A stretch of 64,000 bases of DNA, from positions 1 to 64,000 of the forward strand of contig NZ_JAMYFE010000046.1 of NCBI RefSeq assembly GCF_024129865.1. The letters are read 5' to 3'. Shown here piece after piece: positions 36,831 through 45,853 of this stretch; position 1 is the stretch's first letter; each line of letters starts with the position of its first letter. This stretch comes from Stieleria tagensis (GTDB lineage: Bacteria > Planctomycetota > Planctomycetia > Pirellulales > Pirellulaceae). The notes beneath the pieces are model-generated. The model worked only from the letters and a program-made list of their open reading frames with translations, was not told the origin of the DNA and made no database searches. The translations under genes were made by a program, and so were the position numbers.

Positions 36831-39800
36831 TTACGGTCGTACCCTAAGTTCACGCTTTGTCGCACCGCCAGGCATCTCGACTAGAAAAGGTTCCGATTGG
36901 TTTTCGACAATCAGATATCTGCGGTCACTGTCCAAATTTTCAAATTGCTGCCGGGACCCACTGGGCCAACGGACTTCCACTTGGTCAATCGTTGCTGCCT
37001 CGCCGAGTCCAAAACTGATGACCGCTTCATTACGAACCAAGTAGCCGTCGCCGCCGACCATCCATTCAGTCGATCGACGGTCACCGCATTGAATTGTGAC
37101 AGCGCATCCGATTGCATCTCGCTCGGTTTGCACACCGACCAGAACCAGTTGCAACCAATGATGGTTTGATTTTGTCTGGTTCAGCAACAGGGCCGACCGT
37201 TCGCCCAAATGAGTGATCACGATGTCACTGCTGCCATCACGATCAAAATCGAGTCTTGCGAGGCCTCGTCCGAGGTGCGGAGTTTGCCAATAACCCGAGG
37301 GATCATCGACGGCAACGGATTCGAATCGGCCACCCAGATTGGCAAACAATTGTGGCAACTGTTCGAAGGGGCCACTCATGGTGTTGTATTTATCGATGTG
37401 CCCATTGCTAACCACCAGATCGGGTAGCCCGTCGTTGTCATAGTCGAGGGCTTGGGAACCAAATCCCAGCACGGATCGGCTTGGCACGCCCAACTGGAAC
37501 TGCATCGCCCGATCGCGAAAGATTGCCCCTTGATTCAGATACAGGCAGACGCTTTCGTTTTGGAAGTTTGCAATGTGCAGATCCAAGCTGCCGTTTTTAT
37601 CAAAGTCACTCGACGCGATTCCCATGCTGGCTGTTCCGGCGCCGCCCGATGAATACGCTAATCCATGAATCACGGCGTCGTCTGACCAACGCCCCGATTC
37701 GGCATCGCGCACCCAAAACTGATTGGCTGATTTGTCGTTGCCAACAAAAACTTCGTTGCCTGGTTTGCCATCCAAGTCGGCGATCACCACACCCAAGCCT
37801 TTGTGGGCTGCATCGGTCTGATCACTGATCGGTTGGAAATCCACACCGCCACGACCGTCACCAATTCCGATGCGATCAATCGCGGACGCAAAATCACCAG
37901 GGCCAACCGCCTCGGTCACATTGCCGTCGGTGTCACGTGGTGGCAGTTTGGCGATGTCGGGGTCTTGAATGTAGTTGAGCTCAAAAATATCGGGCAGGTG
38001 GTCGCCGTCTAGATCTGCGATCGCTATCGACGACGGCATTCGCTGCAGATCCTCACTGCCGGGTAAATCAACGGAGTTGAACGTGCCATCACCGTTGTTG
38101 ATCCATAAGGTACTCTGTCCGATATTGGCAGCGATCAAATCGGGCAAACCGTCTTGGTTCCAATCGCCGGCGGTGCAACCGATCGTGTAGCGAAACTCTT
38201 CGGCCGTCGCGGCAGCGGTGACTTCGCTGAGTCGACCATCAATCGAACGATACAACGGATTGGCTTGTTCACTTACGAAACCATCCGGCCCGGCAGCGCC
38301 TTGGGCAAAATACAGATCGGGATTTCCATCGTGGTCATAATCCAATACCGCGACGCCGCCACCGGCCTGATGATACATCGAAAAACCGAATTCCAGATCC
38401 TCCGCCGCCGGTTGGAAACGATGCGTCAACCCAACTTGCTCGGCAACGTTACGTAGCGATGCAGCCTGTGCGGCGGCCGCTGACCAAACGGGGTTAGTCG
38501 GCTGGCTGGCGGGTAAGGACTCGGCCAATTTCAGTTCGGGAAGCGGGTAGGCGTCCAATTTCATCCCGCACAGCCGCTGCGGGCGACCGGGGAAACCCTG
38601 CCCTGCCGCCACCAGTTTCTTTCGCTCTAAATTCCACTTCTCCATCGCATCGGCAGGCAGACTTCGATAGTGAGTCTCCAGCGATTTCCAAAGAATCGCC
38701 TCCAGTTTTCGATCGAGAGCAACCAAGTGCGCCGCGAGGTCTTGCATGGCATCGACGTCGGGGCTGGCGGCGGCCGAAATACGATTGTTCGCCAACAGTA
38801 CTTCGTGAGTGTCTTTCCAACGCTGTTCCCAGACCTCGTAGGGCTGCGATTGATCCATGATCTTTAGCAGGTGCGACAATCGATTGATCGAGATGAAATC
38901 GGTCGGGTCGCGATCCAAAGCTTCCAATGCCGTTCGGGCGGCGGCTTGATGCTGTTGTTGACTAGCCAAATAGGCTGTGACGGCTGCCCAGTATTCGGAA
39001 AACTGGCGGACCGATTCATCCGTCCGGCCCATCCACCATTGGAAACTCTCGTCGTCTTGGGCTTCTGCGACGGCACGCCCATAAAACGCGACAACAGCCG
39101 GTGGCGCATCTCCGTTGGCGATTGTTTCTCGCAGCAGCGCAGCGGCTTCCGCGTAACGTCGCTCGGTAAACAATTGGCGTGCCTTGCCAGAGGCACCGAT
39201 CGGTTCGTACACGACCGCACTAGGATCGGCTGCGTCCGGTTCACTGACCATGGCATCGCTGAGCACAATCAACGAATGCAATTCATCTTGGCGAACGTTG
39301 CCCAGCCGACAGAGCTCTCGAACATGCACCGCCGCTTCGTGTCGCCGGCCTTGACGATTCAACAGCCACGCCAATTGGCGGCGGGCCCGCACCGCATCGG
39401 GAACGCGTTCCAAGACACTTAAGAATTTTTGTTCCGCCTGGTCGTAACGACCGAGTTCAAAGCACCAATCGGCGGCTTGGCCCAAAGCGGGGAGTCCCGC
39501 TTCTGGGTGATCGATTGGAATCGTATCGAGCAACTCGACCGCTGCGTCCAAGTCGTTCTGGGCGGCGCGCAAATTGGCCAACCGAAAAACCACTTCGACG
39601 TCTTCGGGCTCTACGATCAACCGCTCATACAGCAGCTCGGCCGCTGGGCCAATTTGACCTGCATCGACCAATTGATCGACTCGGTCTAGTGACTCTTGCC
39701 GTGACACAGACGGCGTGTTCAGCGGTTCGGACGCCACCGCCGGTTCAGCTGTGGATTCGGATTCCGGATCCGCGGCAACGTTTGGTTTGGAGGATGCCCC

Positions 39801-39884
39801 ACATCCGCCAATTAGACATCCGAACCAAACCAACGCCGCGGCAATGGCGGCGCGAGAAAATTGAAACGACATCAAACGGGGCAT
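36831..39884 (-). CDS. TPR plus FG-GAP/ASPIC-UnbV (CRTAC1-like) lipoprotein 3
   Basis: A 1,017-aa lipoprotein with lipobox LIGGC after AAIAAALVWFGC. Its N-terminal repeats carry LPALGQAADWC, ARRQLAWLLNRQGRRHEAAVH and YGRAVAEAQDDESFQWWMGR. The propeller has loops such as DYDHDGNPDL, DWNQDGLPDL, DLDGDHLPDI, DFDKNGSLDL, DYDNDGLPDL and DFDRDGSSDI, and the ASPIC/UnbV end reads DAIGCAVTI and IDQVEVRWPSG. It is closely similar to lipoprotein 2 through its length. Two ATG starts are possible (MPRLMSFQF or MSFQF); neither has a ribosome binding site, and I took the first because it adds positive charge before the hydrophobic segment. Confidence 0.9.
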   Translation of the reverse strand: MPRLMSFQFSRAAIAAALVWFGCLIGGCGASSKPNVAADPESESTAEPAVASEPLNTPSVSRQESLDRVDQLVDAGQIGPAAELLYERLIVEPEDVEVVFRLANLRAAQNDLDAAVELLDTIPIDHPEAGLPALGQAADWCFELGRYDQAEQKFLSVLERVPDAVRARRQLAWLLNRQGRRHEAAVHVRELCRLGNVRQDELHSLIVLSDAMVSEPDAADPSAVVYEPIGASGKARQLFTERRYAEAAALLRETIANGDAPPAVVAFYGRAVAEAQDDESFQWWMGRTDESVRQFSEYWAAVTAYLASQQQHQAAARTALEALDRDPTDFISINRLSHLLKIMDQSQPYEVWEQRWKDTHEVLLANNRISAAASPDVDAMQDLAAHLVALDRKLEAILWKSLETHYRSLPADAMEKWNLERKKLVAAGQGFPGRPQRLCGMKLDAYPLPELKLAESLPASQPTNPVWSAAAAQAASLRNVAEQVGLTHRFQPAAEDLEFGFSMYHQAGGGVAVLDYDHDGNPDLYFAQGAAGPDGFVSEQANPLYRSIDGRLSEVTAAATAEEFRYTIGCTAGDWNQDGLPDLIAANIGQSTLWINNGDGTFNSVDLPGSEDLQRMPSSIAIADLDGDHLPDIFELNYIQDPDIAKLPPRDTDGNVTEAVGPGDFASAIDRIGIGDGRGGVDFQPISDQTDAAHKGLGVVIADLDGKPGNEVFVGNDKSANQFWVRDAESGRWSDDAVIHGLAYSSGGAGTASMGIASSDFDKNGSLDLHIANFQNESVCLYLNQGAIFRDRAMQFQLGVPSRSVLGFGSQALDYDNDGLPDLVVSNGHIDKYNTMSGPFEQLPQLFANLGGRFESVAVDDPSGYWQTPHLGRGLARLDFDRDGSSDIVITHLGERSALLLNQTKSNHHWLQLVLVGVQTERDAIGCAVTIQCGDRRSTEWMVGGDGYLVRNEAVISFGLGEAATIDQVEVRWPSGSRQQFENLDSDRRYLIVENQSEPFLVEMPGGATKRELRVRP

Positions 39885-39961
39885 CCATCGGGGCAGCAAA
39901 CCAAAGTAGACGCAGGCGGAATGAATCGAACCCAGCGGCGGCCCCGCACTGCGAACTGGAC

Positions 39962-40153
39962 CTAATTACCAGGTCGTTTGCTCGAGGACCCTGCGCCGGA
40001 TCGCATGTCGGCTTCGTATTTCGCTTGTTGTTCTGCGGTCATTCCGCTGTCGTCTTGAGTTGCTGGTTCGATCACGGTGGGTTCGCTTCCGCAGCCAGGC
40101 AACACAGCAGCCGAAAAACCAAACAGGACGGTCAGAATCAGGAGTTTTTTCAT
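39962..40153 (-). CDS. Small lipoprotein, 63 aa
   Basis: The 63-aa product is almost all signal and a short tail: MKKLLILTVLFGFSAAVLPGC is a textbook lipobox signal (LPGC, Cys21), followed by about 40 polar residues (GSEPTVIEP, MTAEQQAKYEADM, SSKRPGN). There is no domain. It lies between lipoproteins 3 and 4 on the same strand. Planctomycetes encode many tiny lipoproteins of this kind near larger secreted proteins; a partner role is possible but not shown. An upstream in-frame start would add 11 residues and is less likely. Confidence 0.75.
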   Translation of the reverse strand: MKKLLILTVLFGFSAAVLPGCGSEPTVIEPATQDDSGMTAEQQAKYEADMRSGAGSSSKRPGN

Positions 40154-40297
40154 CGGTATCGATCTAAAAAGGAAAACAGGGAACATTGCACAATGATCTG
40201 CCCCAACGCCACATCGCGATCATGTAACAGGAAATTATAGCAGGACTGCAATGCGCCGGGAGCAGTGGCAATCCTAGGGACCCAAAATCAAAGGCGG

Positions 40298-43200
40298 TCA
40301 GGGAGATGGGCGGGGTTGGACATCGGACTCACCTTCCACGACCAGGCAGCGCTGTCCCAGTGGTACCGCAGGAAAAACTTGCTGCCCCCCCGACGGCCAG
40401 TGGACTTGAAGATTCCCTGTCGCTTGCGGTTGATCCAACGCGAACGAAATCATGGACTCGTCGTTGCAAAAGTAGCCATCGCCAGCGGTCACCCATTGGC
40501 TGTATTGGGATTGTCCGACGGTCAGCACCAACTTGGCGCCGATTGCATCGCGTTCACTGACGGTGCCGACCAGTTCGACCTGCAACCACCCGCCCGCGGC
40601 ATTCGTTTCGTCGTGCAACAGGGCAAGCGGCTGATCAAGGTGTCCGACTAAAAAATCCAAGGCACCATCGCGGTCGTAATCCAGCGTTGCAATCGAGCGG
40701 CCCAAATACGTTTGCATCCAATATCCGGATTCGTCTTCGACGTTGACCTGTTGCAAGCCACGACCATCGGACATCAACAATTGAGGTGGCATCTGATACG
40801 CCTCGCCCTCATGACGCAGGTCAAAGATATGGCCATTGGTGACAATGAAATCCAGAAACCCGTTGCGATCAATGTCGACTGCCTTGGTACCAAATCCGAC
40901 GTTGGCGTGCGTCGGTGGTGCCAACCCGTAGCGCACGGAGTAGTCCGTGAAGTCGCCCAGCGAAGACTGTAGAAACAAGTTCGCGGGTTCTTGTGAATAG
41001 TTGGCGATTTGGAAGTCCAGCTTTCCATCGCGATTAAAATCACCGGTCGCAATGCCCATGCATCCGTTGGCCACACCGTTGAATCCATTGGCCAGCCCTT
41101 TGGAATCTGCCACGTTGGCGAACTCGTTGTTGCCGGACTGAACCAACAGATGATTGGGCCGTACATCATTGCCGACAAACACTTCGTTCTTGCCATCCGA
41201 TTCGAAATCCGTGACCACCACTCCCAGACCGGTGCCGGGCTTGGCAATTTGACGAGTGATTTCATGGACTTGAAAACGACCGTCACCCAGGTTTTCAAAC
41301 CAGCGATCGGAATCGGCATAGTGCGACAACGGTGTCGGTGAAATCAATCGCCCATCCGGCCCGGTTTTGGGCAACGCGAACCCGCCTTCCATTTCGATGT
41401 AATTGGATTCGAACAGATCCGGTAGCGCATCGCCATTGATGTCGGCCACCGCCAGTGATGTGCTGAAACGATCGAGAACGTCGCCCAGACCTGCGGTCGA
41501 ATCTCGAAACGTTCCGTCACCGTTGTTGATCAGGAGGCGATTGTGTCCCAGCGCTCCCAGGTACAAATCAGGAAAGCCGTCCTGGTTGACATCGCCAACG
41601 GTTAAACCGGATGAATAATTCTGATCCGCACTGTTGGACGGCTGGGTCACGGATATGAATTTTGCGGTGACATTGCGGAACAACTCGTTGGATCGCGTGC
41701 AACGGTCGGTCGGCGGATCACCCGATCCCTGTGCGAGATAAACGTCTGGCCAACCATCCAGGTCGTAGTCCAGGACCGCGATGCCGCCGCCCAAAGATTC
41801 ATGGATCGGGATTGTCGACAGATCAATCTCGACGTCTTTGTACCACTGGAAATGCAGTCCAACTTCGTCGGCTCGGTTGACCAACCGCGGCGTGGTGGCA
41901 ATCGGTCGCGCGTCGGCTGATTTTGGTGTTTTCGATCCGGGATCTGTTTTGCCCGCCAACAGTTCCCTCCACGCCGGACGCAAGTCAAACTGATCGGGAT
42001 CGATCGAAAGCAGCGACGTCTCGGTCGCCATCGCGGCGACACTCTTGTCACGCAACAAATCTTCGCGTTGATGCGCGACGGCCTGGCGGGCTTGGTGCGC
42101 CCCCGGCGGCAGGATCGTGAGTGTCCAGGCAAGCGTTTCAAAGGGCCGTCCCAGCTCCATCACATAGCGTGCCAGCTGTTTCCTTTTCTCCACATCGCCC
42201 GGAGCGTCGTGCAGCTCTTGCGCGACGCGTTCGGTGTTGGCAATGTCCACGCCTCGATAGCGAAATTGTTCCCCATCGTCGGCGCGTCCCAACGAGAAAA
42301 AGACTTTGGACAGCCGTTGGCAGCTGACCCTGTCGGTGGGATTGCGGCGAACCGCTTCTAGCAACGCTCGCGCAGCGGCCTCATAGCGGCGACTATCAAT
42401 AAAGAACGTTCCCACCGCGGCCCAGTAGTCGCTGAACTGTTTAGCCGATTCGCTCGATTGAACGTTCCATTGACGCAGTTCGTCCCAACGCTGGCTTTCA
42501 GCAAGCAGCCGTCCATAGAAGGCGTCCGTGGCTGGGTTTTCAAAGCCGCCCTTGGCTTGATCGGCTAATTCATCCAGTCCACCTTGGTGGTCGCCTAGAC
42601 TGAAGTACCACCTGGCTCGACCGAGTCCCGCGGCGAACAATTCTTCCACGGTTTCCGCATCGTATTCGGATTGAGTGTCCGCAGCAGGGTTGTCCACCGT
42701 AGGGCTGTCCACCGCAGCGTGTTTCAACATCTCCGGCGTCGGGTAGCTGAGCGAGTGGCTGATCAGTGACAACAGTTCTTGCTCGGTTGCCAGCCCCATC
42801 CGGCACAACATGCCGGCTTGAGCACAGGCTTCGTCGCGGCGGCCGATGTGGTTCAGCAGTCGCCAGGCATCATGACGCCAGGGCGGAACATCACGTCGCA
42901 ACTTGATCGCGGCCAACAACACATCGGCGGCCTCTGATTTTCGATCCAACCGAACCAAGGCTTTGACCTGTAGATCGACGGCGGCCAATCCCATTGCGGA
43001 ATCGGCGGGGATCGAGGAAACAATCTCCAGGGCGGGTTCCAGACGTTCTTGTGCCGCTTCCACTTGAGCCGCCAGCAGCTTGGCTTCTAAGTTTTCCGGA
43101 TCCTGCAACAGGACCCGGTAGACGACTTCGGTAGCGGACTTGTAATCCGCTTGCTGCTGCAGTTGCTTGACCAGCGCCAGGTCGTCAAGTGGCGCGTTGA

Positions 43201-43336
43201 CAGGCTTGTCACCGACGACCGACAATTCGGCGTCTGGAGTTTCCACCGTCCGATCGCGGTCACAGCCGACAATGAAACAGCCGACGGCGAAAACGATCGT
43301 ATGAACGGTGGCCCATCGGAAAAGGAAACGCTGCAT
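40298..43336 (-). CDS. TPR plus FG-GAP/ASPIC-UnbV (CRTAC1-like) lipoprotein 4
   Basis: A 1,012-aa lipoprotein with lipobox FIVGC after HTIVFAVGC. The N-terminal half has TPR-like repeats, including YGRLLAESQRWDELRQW and QFSDYWAAVGTFF, and ends at SIDPDQFDL. The propeller half has DYDLDGWPDV, DVNQDGFPDL, DINGDALPDL, DFNRDGKLDF, DIDRNGFLDF and DYDRDGALDF. The ASPIC/UnbV end has DAIGAKLVL and NLQVHWPSGG. It is more divergent than 2 and 3 but has the same plan. The start MQRFLFRW gives a normal signal; an in-frame TTG is ten codons earlier. It is the first minus-strand gene of the lipoprotein 4, small lipoprotein, 3, 2 series. Confidence 0.9.
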   Translation of the reverse strand: MQRFLFRWATVHTIVFAVGCFIVGCDRDRTVETPDAELSVVGDKPVNAPLDDLALVKQLQQQADYKSATEVVYRVLLQDPENLEAKLLAAQVEAAQERLEPALEIVSSIPADSAMGLAAVDLQVKALVRLDRKSEAADVLLAAIKLRRDVPPWRHDAWRLLNHIGRRDEACAQAGMLCRMGLATEQELLSLISHSLSYPTPEMLKHAAVDSPTVDNPAADTQSEYDAETVEELFAAGLGRARWYFSLGDHQGGLDELADQAKGGFENPATDAFYGRLLAESQRWDELRQWNVQSSESAKQFSDYWAAVGTFFIDSRRYEAAARALLEAVRRNPTDRVSCQRLSKVFFSLGRADDGEQFRYRGVDIANTERVAQELHDAPGDVEKRKQLARYVMELGRPFETLAWTLTILPPGAHQARQAVAHQREDLLRDKSVAAMATETSLLSIDPDQFDLRPAWRELLAGKTDPGSKTPKSADARPIATTPRLVNRADEVGLHFQWYKDVEIDLSTIPIHESLGGGIAVLDYDLDGWPDVYLAQGSGDPPTDRCTRSNELFRNVTAKFISVTQPSNSADQNYSSGLTVGDVNQDGFPDLYLGALGHNRLLINNGDGTFRDSTAGLGDVLDRFSTSLAVADINGDALPDLFESNYIEMEGGFALPKTGPDGRLISPTPLSHYADSDRWFENLGDGRFQVHEITRQIAKPGTGLGVVVTDFESDGKNEVFVGNDVRPNHLLVQSGNNEFANVADSKGLANGFNGVANGCMGIATGDFNRDGKLDFQIANYSQEPANLFLQSSLGDFTDYSVRYGLAPPTHANVGFGTKAVDIDRNGFLDFIVTNGHIFDLRHEGEAYQMPPQLLMSDGRGLQQVNVEDESGYWMQTYLGRSIATLDYDRDGALDFLVGHLDQPLALLHDETNAAGGWLQVELVGTVSERDAIGAKLVLTVGQSQYSQWVTAGDGYFCNDESMISFALDQPQATGNLQVHWPSGGQQVFPAVPLGQRCLVVEGESDVQPRPSP

Positions 43337-43445
43337 CGCAATTGGCACTGGGGGAGAGCTTGTCAAAACGAAATCAGAATCCGTCCTAACGATCGATTAC
43401 ACCCCTGAAGTCTAACACGATCCAGACCAGTCTAGCGCAAGTGGC

Positions 43446-44294
43446 CTAGCGAAAATCGTAATCGGGGTTGGCGATATCAAAATCGTTGTCGCTCATGCCG
43501 ACGTTCGTTTTCAGCATGAGATACGCATACTCCTCCTGCAGTACCGGTTCGCCACCGGGGGTCTCCGGCCAGGTCGATGACTCGTAACGAATCGGTAAAT
43601 TCAGTTCTTTGTCAAAATACACTCGGGCGCGATAAAAATCGAAATGATCGCGTTTGACCGGATGCTTGACTTCGAACATTCTGCAATCCGTCTTTCCGAC
43701 TTTGACGCTCTCGAAAAATTTCAATTCACACTCGCCATGTTGGCGATCTCGGTGCGCCGTCGCGATCAGTTTCTCAAGCAATCGTTCGATGCCGATTTCG
43801 GTAATCGGATAACGTTGGTTCCGCATGGCCAGATAACCGTGCGGATCCAAGGTCACGTTGACCAAACCCTTGAACCCGGATTCGTGTACGATCAGGTTTC
43901 CGTCATTGGCATTTTCCACCCAGATCACTTCGCGTCCGGTCAACGAGGACGGCTTCAAGTAGTTCAGATACACCGACATCGGCGCGCGAAGACTGCCATC
44001 GCTTTCGAACTTGCGATTGCGGATTTTTAGTTTGGCGAACTGCAGCTCTGGCATCACACCTTCCACGCGACAGCGCTTGACGAACAGGGCGTTGTAGTCA
44101 TCCACGTTCGTTTGCGAATGCTCTAAGCATTCCTTTGCCAATTCGAGTGCCGGATCAATCGGATGCGGGGTTTGATGCTTGAATGAAACCGGAACCATGG
44201 CTGCTGGCGAGGTCGGTTGGGCCAACGCCATCGCAGGAGCCATTGCCGCGATCACCGCAAACCATGAGAAAGACGTTCGTTGCAAGGCGTTCAT
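43446..44294 (-). CDS. Secreted DUF1571 family protein
   Basis: The 282-aa precursor has a signal peptide (MNALQRTSFSWFAVIAAMAPAMALA). The mature part matches DUF1571, with DYNALFVKRCRVEGVMPE, VYLNYLKPSSLTGREVIWVE, YFDKELNLPIRYESSTWPE and a C-terminal EEYAYLMLKTNVGMSDNDFD (each shown in part). The fold of these proteins resembles LolA-type lipoprotein carriers, as I recall it, with a half-barrel of beta strands; function is not established. It lies upstream of lipoprotein 4 on the same strand with a 109-base gap, so co-transcription is possible. If LolA-like, a role in handling the neighbouring lipoproteins would fit, a speculation. Confidence 0.78.
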   Translation of the reverse strand: MNALQRTSFSWFAVIAAMAPAMALAQPTSPAAMVPVSFKHQTPHPIDPALELAKECLEHSQTNVDDYNALFVKRCRVEGVMPELQFAKLKIRNRKFESDGSLRAPMSVYLNYLKPSSLTGREVIWVENANDGNLIVHESGFKGLVNVTLDPHGYLAMRNQRYPITEIGIERLLEKLIATAHRDRQHGECELKFFESVKVGKTDCRMFEVKHPVKRDHFDFYRARVYFDKELNLPIRYESSTWPETPGGEPVLQEEYAYLMLKTNVGMSDNDFDIANPDYDFR

Positions 44295-44614
44295 AGTTTC
44301 TCACTCAGCATGTGTGTGGGGGCGATGGTCGGGCATCATTCATCGCGAAAAGAGGGGAATAGAGTTGCGGCATTAGCAAAGTTTCACGACGGTTGCCATG
44401 TCGATTTCAGTTCAATCGTTTCACCCGGAGCCCCCCCCGAAGACACGAAAACTTCACCCATTTTCGAATCGTCAGCCCGAGCCTGCCCTGCATTGAGCTT
44501 GCTTTCACATTGCCGGCCTCCTAGCATTTATCGGACGAGAAATCCCCGGAAATGACGTTTATCGGCTTGGCCAATCAGGATTCACTGGCTTCGTCGCTGG
44601 TCGTAGGAAATTCA
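44295..44614. other. Divergent control region between DUF1571 and beta-lactamase-like genes
   Basis: It should hold the promoters of both divergent genes. AGGAAA at 44605-44610 precedes the ATG of the plus-strand gene by four bases. A run of eight C is present near 44434. No gene or hairpin was recognised. Confidence 0.4.
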
Positions 44615-45853
44615 ATGGCACATACAGACCTGATAGACCGACAGATGATCACTGGTCAGGTAGCACCAGCGTTCGAAAATGTCCGTCGCGAGTTCGAACG
44701 AAATTTTCAACAGCGCGGTGAAACAGGCGCGGCTGTCACCGTATTTCACCGCGGCGAAAAAGTCGTGGATCTGTGGGGCGGTTACCAGTGCCTGAAAACC
44801 CGAACACCTTGGAACCAGCAGACACTGTCGCTGTCGTTTTCGGTGACCAAAGGCATGGCCGCAGCGGCGATGGCGGTTGCCCATAGCCGCGGGCTCTTTC
44901 ATTTGGATGGCGCCGTCGCGGACTACTGGCCCGAATTTGGCTGTCGCGGGAAAGATCAAATCACCGTTCGGCAATTGCTGGACCACCAGGCCGGACTGAT
45001 CACGATCGACCAGGCGCTGGATGCCGAGATCTTAGCCGATCATGATCGGCTGTCCGCTATCCTGGCTCGGCAAACACCGCAGTGGTCCCCCGGCAGCAAA
45101 CACGGCTATCACACGGTCACACTGGGCTGGTATCAAAACGAATTGATCCGCCGTGTCGATCCCCAGCACCGCAGCCTGGGGGCGTTCTTCCAAGACGAAA
45201 TCGCCACTCCGTTGGAGGTGGAATTTTATATCGGTTTGCCCCCGTCGGTGGACCCCAGTCGCGTCAGTACGATCCAAGGGTTCCACCGAGTCGCGATGCT
45301 GGGGCATTTGAACGAATTGCCACCGATGATGGTGCTGGCGGGAATCTGGCCGCGATCATTGGTTTCCAAATCGATTCGAGCCCTGCCGGTCAATAACCCT
45401 GCAGAGATTGGTGAATCACCCTACCGCGAAGTCGAGATCCCATCGGCAAACGGGATCGGACAATCCGTTGCGATCGCCAAGATTTATGACGTGTTGGCAC
45501 GTGGCGGCGCTGAACTGGGCATTACCGCGAACACCTGGCATGAGATCGTTGCACCGGCCGTGGCCCCTCACGGCCAGACCTATGACGCCATTCTGAAACT
45601 CGACACCAACTATGGTTTCGGTTTCTCACGCCCCAGCCGCGATTTTCAATTCGGCAGTGACAGCGGATCCTTTGGTTGCCCCGGCGCCGGCGGGTCACTT
45701 GGCATCGGCGATCCGAGTGCCCAAATGGGATTTGCCTATCTGACCAACAAGATGGGCTTCCGGATCTTTGATGATCCTCGTGAGCGCGCCGTCCGCAATG
45801 CCTGTTACGAATGCTTGGCGGCGCTCAGCCCCAGTCGACGGGCCGCGGCCTAA
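44615..45853 (+). CDS. Class C beta-lactamase-like serine hydrolase (EstB/LACTB type)
   Basis: The 412-aa protein has the penicillin-binding/beta-lactamase class C fold. The nucleophile motif S-x-x-K is SVTK at residues 76-79, preceded by LSLSF. A Tyr motif YHTVTLGW stands near residue 168 in the style of EstB-type esterases, and GVWGGYQ-like VVDLWGG is near the start. Such proteins are often esterases or amidases rather than lactamases. No signal peptide is visible with the chosen start (MAHTDLIDRQ), so it is probably cytoplasmic; an upstream ATG 21 codons earlier would not add a good signal either. It overlaps the convergent MMPL gene by four bases. Confidence 0.84.
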   Translation: MAHTDLIDRQMITGQVAPAFENVRREFERNFQQRGETGAAVTVFHRGEKVVDLWGGYQCLKTRTPWNQQTLSLSFSVTKGMAAAAMAVAHSRGLFHLDGAVADYWPEFGCRGKDQITVRQLLDHQAGLITIDQALDAEILADHDRLSAILARQTPQWSPGSKHGYHTVTLGWYQNELIRRVDPQHRSLGAFFQDEIATPLEVEFYIGLPPSVDPSRVSTIQGFHRVAMLGHLNELPPMMVLAGIWPRSLVSKSIRALPVNNPAEIGESPYREVEIPSANGIGQSVAIAKIYDVLARGGAELGITANTWHEIVAPAVAPHGQTYDAILKLDTNYGFGFSRPSRDFQFGSDSGSFGCPGAGGSLGIGDPSAQMGFAYLTNKMGFRIFDDPRERAVRNACYECLAALSPSRRAAA

